NCBI GenBank assembly: GCA_002315435.1
Contig: DCFW01000013.1
Coordinates: 1 to 58,895 of the forward strand
DNA length: 58,895 nt
Direction of reading: 5' to 3'
Origin: Bacteroidales bacterium UBA1794
Lineage (GTDB): Bacteria; Bacteroidota; Bacteroidia; Bacteroidales; Bacteroidaceae
A model generated the notes under the pieces. The model was given only the letters and a program-made list of their open reading frames with translations. It was not told the DNA's origin and ran no database searches. Shown piece after piece: positions 8,496 to 17,900 of the stretch (positions are counted from its first letter, which is position 1; each line of letters begins with the position of its first letter). The position numbers were made by a program, and so were the translations under genes.

Positions 8496-8987
8496 ATGGA
8501 TAATTTTGCTGCAATAGATTTTGAAACGGCTAATGGTCAACGTACGAGTGTATGTAGTGTGGGGTTAATCGTAGTGAGGGATAATATAGTTGTAGATCAG
8601 TTCTATAGCCTAATTCATCCTGAGCCTGATTATTACAGTTATCAGAATATTCAAGTTCATGGCATTACCGCCGATGATACAAGGAATTCTCCTAATTTTA
8701 AGGAGGTATGGCAGCTTATTGAACCTAAAATAGGTGGGTTACCGCTTGTTGCTCATAATAAGGCCTTTGATGAAAGTTGCTTAAAGGCATCATTCATAAT
8801 GTATGGCATGGATTATCCTGACTACGAATTTTATTGTACTTATCAAACGGCAAGAAAACAAATAAAAGGTCTACCAAATTATCAATTACAAACAGTTTCT
8901 GCTTATTTCGGATATGATCTCAAACAGCATCATCATGCTTTGGCTGATGCAGCTGCTTGCGCTGTTATAGCTTCAAATATATTATAA
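8496..8987 (+). CDS. DnaQ-like 3'-5' exonuclease
   Basis: This 163-residue DEDDh exonuclease resembles the PolC/epsilon proofreading fold. ExoI is AIDFETAN, and ExoIII HHHALADAAA carries the catalytic His and Asp. A KLPNYQLQTV-like region is also present. Such stand-alone proteins act in DNA repair or RNA trimming; the substrate is not known. The frame opens at a TTG at 8484, but the ATG at 8496 gives the usual start. Its 3' end overlaps the convergent GH115 gene by 6 bases. Confidence 0.87.
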   Translation: MDNFAAIDFETANGQRTSVCSVGLIVVRDNIVVDQFYSLIHPEPDYYSYQNIQVHGITADDTRNSPNFKEVWQLIEPKIGGLPLVAHNKAFDESCLKASFIMYGMDYPDYEFYCTYQTARKQIKGLPNYQLQTVSAYFGYDLKQHHHALADAAACAVIASNIL

Positions 8988-11408
8988 ATGTAACTTTGGT
9001 TTGTACATTCCCTGTTGGTTATATAATCTAAATTCATCAACGATAATACCATCGTCAAGGGCTTTGATCTTTATTTTATGAAGACCTTGTGTCAAGGTTA
9101 CAGATTTGTTATGTTGAGCTTGATTGCATAGAACGTTTTGTTTCCAAGTCTCGTCTCTGAATTTTGTTTTTAATGATATTGTGTCTGATTGCAAATCATC
9201 AATTGTGAGTATATATCGTAAATCTTTTCCGTCAATTGGTTGTAAAGGAAGCAATGCACTTCTTAATGTATAGTTGCCTTCTTTCGGTATGTTGAATTGG
9301 TAGCATATAGTACCATTTTGCGGAAGACTTGTGGCACGCATGCTTACTCCCAATCCATTTGTAGTATATGTGCCTTCACTTGCTGATAAATATTGGTCAC
9401 CATTCCATTGAATAATCTCCTTGCCTACAGTGTGAATTTGAACAAATGAAGAGTCAGCACTGAAAATCGGCTTTTGGAATACAGGCAGGTTATGTGGTGT
9501 GGATGAAATAATATATTTCCACTTTCCATTATGTAGTTCATCATTGTAGTACTTGGTGATTGTGTCAATCATTGCTGCGGATTGTTCGCTTTGTTTTTCT
9601 AGTGTAGCGGAGTGGACGTGCTCTTTTCTTAAATAATCACGGGCTAGCTGGGCATATAAAACTTTTTTATTCATTAATGCAGCTCCGCAAACGGGATATT
9701 TTATTAGTTCGAAGAAAGCATCTCTTTTTTCAGGGGAAATTGTGTGCTCGATATCCATCGCTTCATTTTGTAGGCTTTCATAAGCGTTGATTCGATTTTC
9801 TGCCTCTTCATTTGTATATTCTGTATCTTTTATGGGAGTAATTCCTTGTGGATAAGTCGGTTCTTCGGTACGACTCCATCCCATAAATTCTGGTCGGCGT
9901 TCTTGCGCTAATTGATAATATTTTAGCATTAAGTTAGTAAGTGAAGCGGCTGTATTTTTCCCGAATTCGCGAGTAAGCCACCTGTTAAGATGAAGGTTCA
10001 CGGTGTTAGGCGTGATTCCATTAATATTCCATGCTAGATCCATAAAGAATTCAATATCATATTCCGCCGGTTTTATATCACCTACATTTAAAATCCATAT
10101 TTTACTTGCATTATGGTCATATGCTCGTTTCATTTGGTTGTATATAAGTGCTGGTTGTGTGGTGCAAAGCCATAGATAGTCGTGAGGACGCCCCCAGTAT
10201 GAAATATGATAATAAATGCCGGCGCCTCCTATTCGTTTCTGTTCTTCTTTATTGCTTAATCTTGTAAGATATCCGTAGTTGTCATCGCACCACATAAGTG
10301 TGACATCATCGGGAATTTTGAGTCCACTTTCATATACCTGTAATACTTCTTTATACTGAACAAAAAGTTGCGGTACCTTTTCACCTATGTTTGTTTTTAA
10401 AATATCTCTTTGGTCATTGATTACTTTCGTTAATGCGTTTCGTTGTTCACTAATGCTTTTGGTACCTTCCATAGGGCCATCGTGCATACCTCGCATACCA
10501 ATAGTATAAAAATCGCCATCAATAGCTGTCTCTTTTGTTCGTTTGCTCCAGTAGTCCAATATTGTGCTTCTATTTGTTAAATAGTTGTAAGCTCCCAACT
10601 TCTTTATATCCCATTCTCCATTGATGTTGCACATCATTGGTTCACAGTGCGATGTGCCGATAGTAATACCATATTTTTTTGCCATTTCTCGATTTCCTTC
10701 AATCATAAAGAAAGGCACAGAGCATTTATGCATGGCAGGCCATAGTGTATTGGCTCTGAGACGAAGCAATAGTTCAAAAACTTTTTCGTAAGTTTTAGGT
10801 CCGATATGTCCCTTTTGATTTGAAGGATCCATGGTTTTATTACTCCATGGATTTAGTCCGAAATCTTCGTCATTTATGAAAATACCTCTATATGCTACCG
10901 AAGGTTGTTGTTGATTAATATAGTGCAAAGGCAAACTGAAGTTTGTTAGATGTGAAGGTGTACAATCAGCCCACCATTTCCAGGGAGAAACACCTATTAA
11001 TTTGGAAAGTTCTAATATGCCATAGGCCGTGCCTCGTGCATCACTTCCGATAATAAACAGAACAGGAGCGTTGTTTACCATGACTGTTTCCAAACGGAAT
11101 GCTTCCCATTTACCACGTAATGAATCAATAGGAATGCCGCATGATCGTGCTATCATGTCTGTCTTAGAATCTTGCCCTATTACGGCTATCCATACAGACA
11201 TGTTCTTGTATGAATGAGATATAATCGGTGATGTTCCTGATACGGAAGTTACATCCTCAGATAACAGTTTTATCGCAGTGTTTACTACCTCAGACCCATT
11301 GGCGTAATGTATATGAAGTGGTGATTTGCCATTGATAATGTTTACATTGGTAGCACTAACGCAAATAGAGAAAGCAAGAAAGATAGATGTCAAGAGGAGC
11401 TTCTTCAT
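8982..11408 (-). CDS. Secreted GH115 family alpha-glucuronidase
   Basis: GH115 enzymes remove glucuronic acid or its 4-O-methyl form from internal xylose units of glucuronoxylan. The 808-residue protein has a signal peptide (MKKLLLTSIFLAFSICVSA), an N-terminal domain, a large TIM-barrel region with GMRGMHDGPM and the LMWCDDNYGYL stretch typical of the family, and a C-terminal beta-sandwich ending in DDGIIVDEFRLY. The ATG at 11408 fits the signal peptide and a -7 box at 11428-11435; an upstream ATG at 11462 does not. It is isolated: no SusC/D pair or xylanase is near. Confidence 0.88.
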   Translation of the reverse strand: MKKLLLTSIFLAFSICVSATNVNIINGKSPLHIHYANGSEVVNTAIKLLSEDVTSVSGTSPIISHSYKNMSVWIAVIGQDSKTDMIARSCGIPIDSLRGKWEAFRLETVMVNNAPVLFIIGSDARGTAYGILELSKLIGVSPWKWWADCTPSHLTNFSLPLHYINQQQPSVAYRGIFINDEDFGLNPWSNKTMDPSNQKGHIGPKTYEKVFELLLRLRANTLWPAMHKCSVPFFMIEGNREMAKKYGITIGTSHCEPMMCNINGEWDIKKLGAYNYLTNRSTILDYWSKRTKETAIDGDFYTIGMRGMHDGPMEGTKSISEQRNALTKVINDQRDILKTNIGEKVPQLFVQYKEVLQVYESGLKIPDDVTLMWCDDNYGYLTRLSNKEEQKRIGGAGIYYHISYWGRPHDYLWLCTTQPALIYNQMKRAYDHNASKIWILNVGDIKPAEYDIEFFMDLAWNINGITPNTVNLHLNRWLTREFGKNTAASLTNLMLKYYQLAQERRPEFMGWSRTEEPTYPQGITPIKDTEYTNEEAENRINAYESLQNEAMDIEHTISPEKRDAFFELIKYPVCGAALMNKKVLYAQLARDYLRKEHVHSATLEKQSEQSAAMIDTITKYYNDELHNGKWKYIISSTPHNLPVFQKPIFSADSSFVQIHTVGKEIIQWNGDQYLSASEGTYTTNGLGVSMRATSLPQNGTICYQFNIPKEGNYTLRSALLPLQPIDGKDLRYILTIDDLQSDTISLKTKFRDETWKQNVLCNQAQHNKSVTLTQGLHKIKIKALDDGIIVDEFRLYNQQGMYKPKLHL

Positions 11409-11427
11409 AATATATATATTTATCATG

Positions 11428-11435
11428 CAAAAGTA
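11428..11435 (-). promoter_or_regulatory. -7 box for the GH115 gene
   Basis: On the minus strand this reads TACTTTTG, matching TAnnTTTG, 20 bases before the chosen ATG at 11408. Confidence 0.55.
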
Positions 11436-11539
11436 GTGATAAATGATAAAAACACGATGCAAGGGTCAGATTATTTAAGTTATTATTAAAAAGTGATTAA
11501 TTTAGGCAAGATATTGCCACACTATCAAACAAAAGTTTG

Positions 11540-11547
11540 TAACTTTG
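11540..11547 (+). promoter_or_regulatory. -7 box for the purH-mreB operon
   Basis: TAACTTTG matches TAnnTTTG and is 30 bases before the purH ATG at 11577. No regulator site (such as a purine box) was recognised. Confidence 0.55.
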
Positions 11548-11576
11548 TTGCCTGAAATATTTTAATGCGCGATTAA

Positions 11577-12179
11577 ATGTCTGAAACTAAAAAAATCAAA
11601 ACCGCGTTAGTGTCGGTTTATCACAAGGAAGGGCTTGATGAAATATTAAACAAGCTTTATAAGGAAGGAGTAGAATTGATTTCTACGGGCGGTACCCGCA
11701 AATTCATCGAATCATTGGGTCTGCCGTGTAAGGCTGTAGAGGATCTTACCACTTATCCATCTATATTGGGTGGAAGAGTGAAAACTTTACATCCTAAAAT
11801 CTTTGGTGGAATTTTAGCCCGTCGTGATGAGAAGGGTGACCAAGAACAAATGTCACAATATGGCATACCTGAGATAGACTTGGTGATTGTTGACTTGTAT
11901 CCTTTTGAGGAAACTGTTGCTTCGGGAGCAGAGAACCAATCAATCATCGAAAAAATAGATATCGGTGGTATTTCACTGATCAGAGCTGGTGCGAAAAATT
12001 ACAAAGATGTAGTAATTATACCGTCAAAGATTCAGTATAAAACCTTGTTTGATATATTAGATGAGAATGGTGCGCAGACAACATTGGAGCAACGACGCAA
12101 ATTTGCTGAAGCTGCTTTTGGAGTGTCTTCTCATTATGATACAGCAATTCATGGTTATTTCGAAAAGACAAATAAATAA
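11577..12179 (+). CDS. purH: PurH lacking the AICAR transformylase domain (IMP cyclohydrolase part only)
   Basis: The 200-residue product is the N-terminal MGS-like IMP cyclohydrolase domain of PurH, which closes FAICAR to IMP in the last step of purine synthesis. The motifs STGGTRKF, GGRVKTLHP, VDLYPFE and IDIGGISLIRA are intact. Bifunctional PurH is about 510-530 residues; here the frame ends with a TAA right after SSHYDTAIHGYF, where the linker to the AICAR transformylase domain would begin. Only 35 bases separate it from mreB, so no remnant of the second half is left. The cyclohydrolase could still work; the formyl transfer step would need another gene. Confidence 0.88.
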   Translation: MSETKKIKTALVSVYHKEGLDEILNKLYKEGVELISTGGTRKFIESLGLPCKAVEDLTTYPSILGGRVKTLHPKIFGGILARRDEKGDQEQMSQYGIPEIDLVIVDLYPFEETVASGAENQSIIEKIDIGGISLIRAGAKNYKDVVIIPSKIQYKTLFDILDENGAQTTLEQRRKFAEAAFGVSSHYDTAIHGYFEKTNK

Positions 12180-12214
12180 GTAAGAGTAGATACTTTAATA
12201 AACGAAATAGTAAT

Positions 12215-13234
12215 ATGGGATTTTTCTCTTTTACACAAGAATTGGCGATGGATTTGGGTACGGCCAATACCATCATAACTAGCGGCGGAAAAATCGTCGT
12301 TGATGAGCCGTCTGTTGTAGCACTTGATCGCCGCACCGACAGAATGATTGCCGTGGGTGAAAAAGCTAGCCAGATGTACGAAAAGACACATGCTAATATT
12401 CGTACAGTTCGTCCTCTTAAAAGCGGAGTGATCGCTGATTTTTATGCGTGTGAGCAGATGATGCGTGGAATGATTAAGATGGTGAATACCCATAATCGTT
12501 TATTTTCACCGTCATTGCGAATGGTCATTGGTGTCCCATCCGGTAGTACCGAAGTTGAGTTGCGTGCAGTTCGTGATTCTGCAGAGCATGCCGGTGGACG
12601 AGATGTCTATTTAATTTTTGAACCAATGGCGGCCGCTATCGGAATCGGCATAGATGTGGAAGCTCCAGAAGGAAACATGGTTGTTGATATTGGTGGCGGT
12701 TCAACAGAAATCGCTGTAATTTCGTTGGGTGGTATTGTTACCAATCGTTCTATCCGTGTAGCCGGTGATGATTTGAATTGGGATATTCAAGAATATATGG
12801 GACGTCAGCATAATTTGAAAGTAAGTGAGCGTATGGCTGAACGTATTAAAATAAACGTTGGAGCTGCTCTTACGGAATTAGATGATGCTCCGGAAGATTA
12901 TGTTGTTCATGGTCCGAATAGGATGACGGCGCTTCCGATGGAAGTTCCTGTATGTTATCAAGAGGTAGCACATTGCTTGGAAAAATCTATAGCTAAAATA
13001 GAGACAGCTGTGTTGAGCGCACTCGAGGATACTCCTCCTGAATTGTATGCAGATATTGTTCATAACGGTATTTGGTTAGCTGGTGGTGGAGCTCTATTGA
13101 GAGGTCTTGATAAACGTTTGACAGATAAAATAAATATTCCGTTTCATATAGCAGAAGATCCTTTGCATGCAGTAGCTAAGGGTACAGGTATTGCCCTTAA
13201 GAATGTAGATAAATTCTCTTTCTTAATGAGATAA
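12215..13234 (+). CDS. mreB: Rod shape-determining actin homologue MreB
   Basis: MreB forms membrane-attached filaments that guide lateral wall synthesis. The 339-residue protein has the actin-fold phosphate 1 motif (MDLGTANT), phosphate 2 (DIGGGSTEIAV) and adenosine motif (LAGGGALLRG). The N-terminal GFFSF stretch may bind the membrane. It is the first of five elongasome genes in one operon. Confidence 0.97.
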   Translation: MGFFSFTQELAMDLGTANTIITSGGKIVVDEPSVVALDRRTDRMIAVGEKASQMYEKTHANIRTVRPLKSGVIADFYACEQMMRGMIKMVNTHNRLFSPSLRMVIGVPSGSTEVELRAVRDSAEHAGGRDVYLIFEPMAAAIGIGIDVEAPEGNMVVDIGGGSTEIAVISLGGIVTNRSIRVAGDDLNWDIQEYMGRQHNLKVSERMAERIKINVGAALTELDDAPEDYVVHGPNRMTALPMEVPVCYQEVAHCLEKSIAKIETAVLSALEDTPPELYADIVHNGIWLAGGGALLRGLDKRLTDKINIPFHIAEDPLHAVAKGTGIALKNVDKFSFLMR

Positions 13235-13241
13235 TTAGAGG

Positions 13242-14099
13242 ATGAGAAACTTACTGAACTTTCTGATAAAGTATAACAACTGGTTGCTCTTTGTTTTTTT
13301 GGAGGGCATCAGTTTTTCTTTGTTATTTCAGCTGAATCATTATCAGCAAAGTACTTTTTTTACATCGGCTAACGCTGCAGTAGGATCTGTATATAAGTTG
13401 GAAAGTGAAGTGACTTCTTATTTTTATCTTAAAACAGCAAATAAAGAATTGCTTGATCGCAATATTGAATTGGAACAACAATTGGCAAATGTACGTGCCG
13501 AAATGCATCGCATGAATGTTGATTCAATGGGTATTGATTCAATTATGGCAAAACCGTTGTGGGGAAGAAATTTGATAAGAGCTGGAGTTATAGGTAACTC
13601 TTTGGACAAGGCTGATAATTATGTTACTTTGGATAAAGGATCTGATGATGGTGTCAGAACTGAGATGGGAGTAATTGATCGTAATGGAATTGTTGGTATA
13701 GTCTATCTTACAACCCGTAAATATTCAATTGTTATATCTGCATTGAATTCCAATAGTAGCATCAGTTGTAAAATTGCAAAGAATGGTTATTTTGGTTCGC
13801 TTAAATGGGAAGGTGGAGATGCACGTTATGCTTATTTAGATGAGTTACCGAGACATGCACGCTTTAGTTTAGGCGATACGGTGGTAACGAGTGGATATTC
13901 AGATGTATTCCCGGCAGGATTAATGGTAGGTACTGTTGATCATATAGGTAATTCGCGTGATGGTTTATCATTTAAGTTAAAAATTCGATTAGCTACTGAT
14001 TTTGGTAAATTGAGTGATGTAAGGATTATTCCTCGTGTCAATCGTGCCGGAAGTGGATTATTAAAACAGGCAGCTATGAAACAATCTGCAGACGAATGA
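13242..14099 (+). CDS. mreC: Cell shape protein MreC
   Basis: MreC is a periplasmic scaffold linking MreB to PBP2 and RodA. The 285-residue protein has one N-terminal membrane helix (about residues 14-30), a coiled coil (about 60-90, LLDRNIELEQQLANVRAEMH) and the paired beta-barrel domain with VTLDKGSDDGV and VVTSGYSDVFPAGL. It begins 7 bases after mreB, and its stop overlaps the mreD start. Confidence 0.93.
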   Translation: MRNLLNFLIKYNNWLLFVFLEGISFSLLFQLNHYQQSTFFTSANAAVGSVYKLESEVTSYFYLKTANKELLDRNIELEQQLANVRAEMHRMNVDSMGIDSIMAKPLWGRNLIRAGVIGNSLDKADNYVTLDKGSDDGVRTEMGVIDRNGIVGIVYLTTRKYSIVISALNSNSSISCKIAKNGYFGSLKWEGGDARYAYLDELPRHARFSLGDTVVTSGYSDVFPAGLMVGTVDHIGNSRDGLSFKLKIRLATDFGKLSDVRIIPRVNRAGSGLLKQAAMKQSADE

Positions 14100-14602
14100 T
14101 TTTAGTATATTTTAGAAGATTTATATGGTTCATAGGGTTGGTGCTACTGCAGGTGCTGATCCTTAATAATATGCATATTGCCGGATTTGCTACACCTATT
14201 TTGTATCTGTATTTGATCCTTAAATTTCCTTCATCTATATCGCGCATTGAGTTGATATTGTGGGGCTTTTTTCTTGGATTAGTTATTGATATATTTTCAA
14301 ATACTCCAGGTATGAATGCAGCTGCCACTACTTTTTTGGCTTTCTTGCGTCCTTCGTTAATTCGCTTGTTCGCTCCGAAAGATATGACAGGTGAAATTAT
14401 TCCTGGAATTCACACTGTAAGCCTCTCTTTCTATATAAAGTATACTCTGACATGTGTGTTGATTCATACATCAGTATTGTTAGTAATAGAAGCGTTCTCT
14501 TTCTTGAGCTGGCAAATTTTATTATTAAAAATCGGACTAAGTGCAGTGCTCACTTTCATGGGTATTCTTGCTATTGAGGGTTTTAATAAAAAAGGAATTT
14601 AA
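14096..14602 (+). CDS. mreD: Rod shape-determining protein MreD
   Basis: This is a 168-residue, very hydrophobic protein with about five membrane helices, in the mreC-mreD-mrdA order. The ATG overlaps the mreC stop (ATGA), which suggests coupled translation. MreD is the membrane partner of MreC in the elongasome. Sequence conservation in this family is low, so the call rests mostly on context and hydrophobic profile. Confidence 0.87.
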   Translation: MILVYFRRFIWFIGLVLLQVLILNNMHIAGFATPILYLYLILKFPSSISRIELILWGFFLGLVIDIFSNTPGMNAAATTFLAFLRPSLIRLFAPKDMTGEIIPGIHTVSLSFYIKYTLTCVLIHTSVLLVIEAFSFLSWQILLLKIGLSAVLTFMGILAIEGFNKKGI

Positions 14603-14605
14603 TTC

Positions 14606-16462
14606 GTGGCAAAAGACTTTAATCTTGAAAAGCGGAAGTTTGTATTGGCTGGTATTGTAATTGCAATTGTGCTGATTTATGTTACACGACTCTTTGTGCT
14701 GCAAATTTCAACAGACGATTATAAAAAGAATGCTGATAGTAATGCGTTTCTGAAAAAAACTCAATACCCTTCTCGTGGAATAGTTTTTGATCGTAATGGA
14801 CGCTTATTGGTATATAATCAGCCCGCTTATGACGTAATGGTCACGATGAAAGAGGTGAAGAATCTTGATACATTGGACTTCTGTAACACCATAGGTCTTA
14901 CGAAGCAGTATTTCATACAGCGGATGGAAGAGGTTAAAGATCGTCACAAAAATCCTGGTTACTCCAATTATACACAGCAATTATTTATCACTCAACTTTC
15001 TGCAGAAGAGTGTGGAGTCTTGCAGGAAAAGCTCTTTAAATTTAAAGGATTTTCTGTCCAGCCTCGTCCTATACGTGAATATGCTACTTCTTCTGCAGCA
15101 CATATTTTAGGAGACGTAGGTGAAGTGTCGCAAGCGAATATTGATGATGACGATGACAGTTATTATGTTCGAGGTGATTATATAGGTAAGCAAGGGATAG
15201 AAAAATATTATGAAAAGGACTTGCGCGGTACAAAAGGTGTAGAGATTTTTTTACGTGATGCTCATGGGCGCATTCAAGGGCGTTATATGAATGGTGCTAT
15301 GGATCGTCACCCCGAAGCTGGACATAATTTAACTCTTTCTGTTGATGAACGTCTTCAAGCTTTAGGTGAACATCTAATGCTTAATAAAATCGGTGCTATT
15401 GTGGCGATAGAGCCACGTACGGGTGAAATATTATGTATGGTTTCATCACCTACATACGATCCTCGCATGATGGTAGGTCGTTTACGGGGAAAAACTCATG
15501 TGCGACTAGAGCATGATCCACGTAAGCCATTATATAATCGCGCGATAATGGGAGCCTATCCACCGGGATCTACGTTTAAACCCGCACAGGGACTCGTATT
15601 TTTACAAGAAGGTATTATCTCTCCAGCTACAGAATTTCCATGTCATAGGGGATTTATTGTTCCTGGTCTGAAAGTAGGATGTCATGCCCATGCTTCACCA
15701 TTGTCCCTGATTCCTGCGATTTCCACATCGTGTAATTCCTATTTTTGTTGGGGATTATATCATATGATTGACAATAAAAAATATGTTCGTTCAGATTCTG
15801 CATTGACTGTATGGAAGAATCATATGGTATCAATGGGCTTTGGATATAAACTGGGTGTTGATATTTCAGGTGAAAAACGTGGTTTGATTCCGAACGCTAC
15901 ATTTTATGATAAAGTATATGGTCATCGGAAATGGGGTGGCTTGCGAATCATACATATTGCTATTGGTCAGGGTGAAGTTTTGCTTACCCCTTTGCAAATA
16001 GCGAATTTGGGAGCAACAATAGCCAATCGGGGATATTATTATATTCCTCATGTAGTGAAGAAAATAACTGGTGGACATTTAGACCCCAAATATCTTCGAC
16101 CTCGTCGTACAACAATTAATCCCAAATGGTATAATTACATTGTTGCTGGTATGAGGTCTTCAGCTTTACATGGAACCTGCCACTTCTTGGGAGGTATGCC
16201 TTTTGTTGCTTGTGGTAAGACGGGAACGGCGCAGAATAAGGGAAAAGACCATGGCGTCTTTATGGGTTTTGCTCCTATGGATCATCCACAGATTGCTGTG
16301 GTTGTATATGTGGAAAATGGTGGATTTGGTGCCACTTATGCTGTACCAATGGGTGCACTTATGATGGAACAATATCTTTATGGTAAGATAGCACCGCAGC
16401 GACAGGAGTTAATAGAACGGTTAAGTAATACGGTAATAAGTTATGGAGACGAGGCGCGCTAG
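14606..16462 (+). CDS. mrdA: Penicillin-binding protein 2 (transpeptidase)
   Basis: PBP2 crosslinks peptidoglycan during rod elongation with the glycosyltransferase RodA. The 618-residue protein has one N-terminal membrane helix, a PBP dimer domain, and a transpeptidase domain with the nucleophile Ser322 in STFK, SCN at 375-377 and KTG at 538-540. The start is a GTG at 14606, 4 bases after mreD. The last 20 bases overlap rodA, so the pair is translationally linked. Confidence 0.95.
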   Translation: MAKDFNLEKRKFVLAGIVIAIVLIYVTRLFVLQISTDDYKKNADSNAFLKKTQYPSRGIVFDRNGRLLVYNQPAYDVMVTMKEVKNLDTLDFCNTIGLTKQYFIQRMEEVKDRHKNPGYSNYTQQLFITQLSAEECGVLQEKLFKFKGFSVQPRPIREYATSSAAHILGDVGEVSQANIDDDDDSYYVRGDYIGKQGIEKYYEKDLRGTKGVEIFLRDAHGRIQGRYMNGAMDRHPEAGHNLTLSVDERLQALGEHLMLNKIGAIVAIEPRTGEILCMVSSPTYDPRMMVGRLRGKTHVRLEHDPRKPLYNRAIMGAYPPGSTFKPAQGLVFLQEGIISPATEFPCHRGFIVPGLKVGCHAHASPLSLIPAISTSCNSYFCWGLYHMIDNKKYVRSDSALTVWKNHMVSMGFGYKLGVDISGEKRGLIPNATFYDKVYGHRKWGGLRIIHIAIGQGEVLLTPLQIANLGATIANRGYYYIPHVVKKITGGHLDPKYLRPRRTTINPKWYNYIVAGMRSSALHGTCHFLGGMPFVACGKTGTAQNKGKDHGVFMGFAPMDHPQIAVVVYVENGGFGATYAVPMGALMMEQYLYGKIAPQRQELIERLSNTVISYGDEAR

Positions 16463-17900
16463 TTTTATTAAATCAATTGATTGGCCCATTGTAATTATTT
16501 ACTTTGTGCTTATTGTTTGTGGTTGGTTCAGTGTAGCTGGAGCCAGCTATGATTATGGTAATACTGATTTCTTTTCTTTTGCTTCTCGTAGTGGAAAGCA
16601 AATGCTTTGGATTTTTTGTTCTTTTGGACTAGGTTTTGTTCTATTAATGCTTGATGATCGAATATATGATATGTTTGCATATGTATTATATGCAGGAATG
16701 ATTTTGTTGCTGATAGCAACTATTTTCTTGTCTCATGACATTAAAGGTTCTCGATCATGGTTAAGTCTTGGACCTGTGAGCTTGCAACCAGCAGAGTTCG
16801 CAAAATTTGCTACAGCGTTGGCTTTAGCTAAATTTATGAATTCCTTTTCATTTAATATGAAGAAACCTCAGTGCGCGATGATCGCGGTCGGTCTTATTTT
16901 ATTACCGATGCTGGTTATAATTGGTGAGCATGAGACCGGTTCTTCGTTAGTTTATTTGGCATTTTTCCTAATGCTTTACCGTGAAGGAATGCCAGGGGCT
17001 ATACTTTTCTTCGGATTATGTGCAGTCGTATTTTTTATTGTAGCAATACGTTTCTCTGAAGTTATGTTAGCAAATACACTTACTCCAATTGGTCCTTTTG
17101 CAGTTCTTTTGATGATTATGGTTTTTGCAGCAGGGATGGTGTGGGTCTATCTTAAGCGCATAGAGCCTATGCGGAATATTCTTGGTATTGGCTTAGGCAT
17201 TACATTGCTATCATTCTTGGTCTCAAACTTTATTATACCATTCAATATTACATGGGTAATGTTGGTTGTATGTGTTGCGATAGTAGGTTATTTGTTTTAT
17301 TTATGGTTATCAGATAGAAATAGCAACTATTTGATGATAGCTATATTTTCTGCGGTGTCTATTGGATTTCTTTATTCGAGCAGTTATGTCTTTAATTCTG
17401 TTTTAGAACCTCATCAACAGATACGTATAAAAGTTGTATTGGGAATGGAACAGGATTTATCAGGAGCAGGATATAATGTCAATCAGTCAAAAATAGCTAT
17501 AGGCTCAGGTGGACTTACGGGAAAAGGATTTCTTAATGGTACACAGACAAAGTTGAAATATGTTCCGGAACAAGATACTGATTTCATTTTTTGTACAGTG
17601 GGTGAAGAACAAGGGTTTAGAGGTTCGGCTATAGTTCTGGTCCTATACATGATATTTATTCTGCGGCTAGTATATCTTGCAGAAAGCCAGTACTCGACAT
17701 TTGGTCGAGTCTATGGCTATTCGGTTGCGAGTATATTTCTATTTCATCTATTTATAAATGTCGGGATGGTCTTAGGGGTTACTCCTGTAATTGGCATTCC
17801 TTTGCCGTTTTTTAGTTATGGAGGATCATCTTTATGGGGATTTACCCTTTTGCTTTTTATTTTTCTCCGTATTGATGCGGCTCGTAAGTGGAGAGTTTAA
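16443..17900 (+). CDS. rodA: SEDS peptidoglycan polymerase RodA
   Basis: RodA polymerises lipid II into glycan strands. The 485-residue membrane protein has the SEDS motifs: RSWLSLGPVSLQPAEFAK near residue 105, GEHETGSS, and the C-terminal block VTPVIGIPLPFFSYGGSS. It is longer than the E. coli protein (370), with extra membrane segments in the middle, as seen in Bacteroidota. The 3' end overlaps the convergent gldH gene by 44 bases. Confidence 0.94.
   Translation: METRRASFIKSIDWPIVIIYFVLIVCGWFSVAGASYDYGNTDFFSFASRSGKQMLWIFCSFGLGFVLLMLDDRIYDMFAYVLYAGMILLLIATIFLSHDIKGSRSWLSLGPVSLQPAEFAKFATALALAKFMNSFSFNMKKPQCAMIAVGLILLPMLVIIGEHETGSSLVYLAFFLMLYREGMPGAILFFGLCAVVFFIVAIRFSEVMLANTLTPIGPFAVLLMIMVFAAGMVWVYLKRIEPMRNILGIGLGITLLSFLVSNFIIPFNITWVMLVVCVAIVGYLFYLWLSDRNSNYLMIAIFSAVSIGFLYSSSYVFNSVLEPHQQIRIKVVLGMEQDLSGAGYNVNQSKIAIGSGGLTGKGFLNGTQTKLKYVPEQDTDFIFCTVGEEQGFRGSAIVLVLYMIFILRLVYLAESQYSTFGRVYGYSVASIFLFHLFINVGMVLGVTPVIGIPLPFFSYGGSSLWGFTLLLFIFLRIDAARKWRV

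Noticed and set aside
12180..12214. Frameshift in purH hiding the second domain
   Set aside because: Only 35 bases separate the stop from mreB, and no transformylase-like sequence is found in any frame there, so a simple frameshift cannot explain it.
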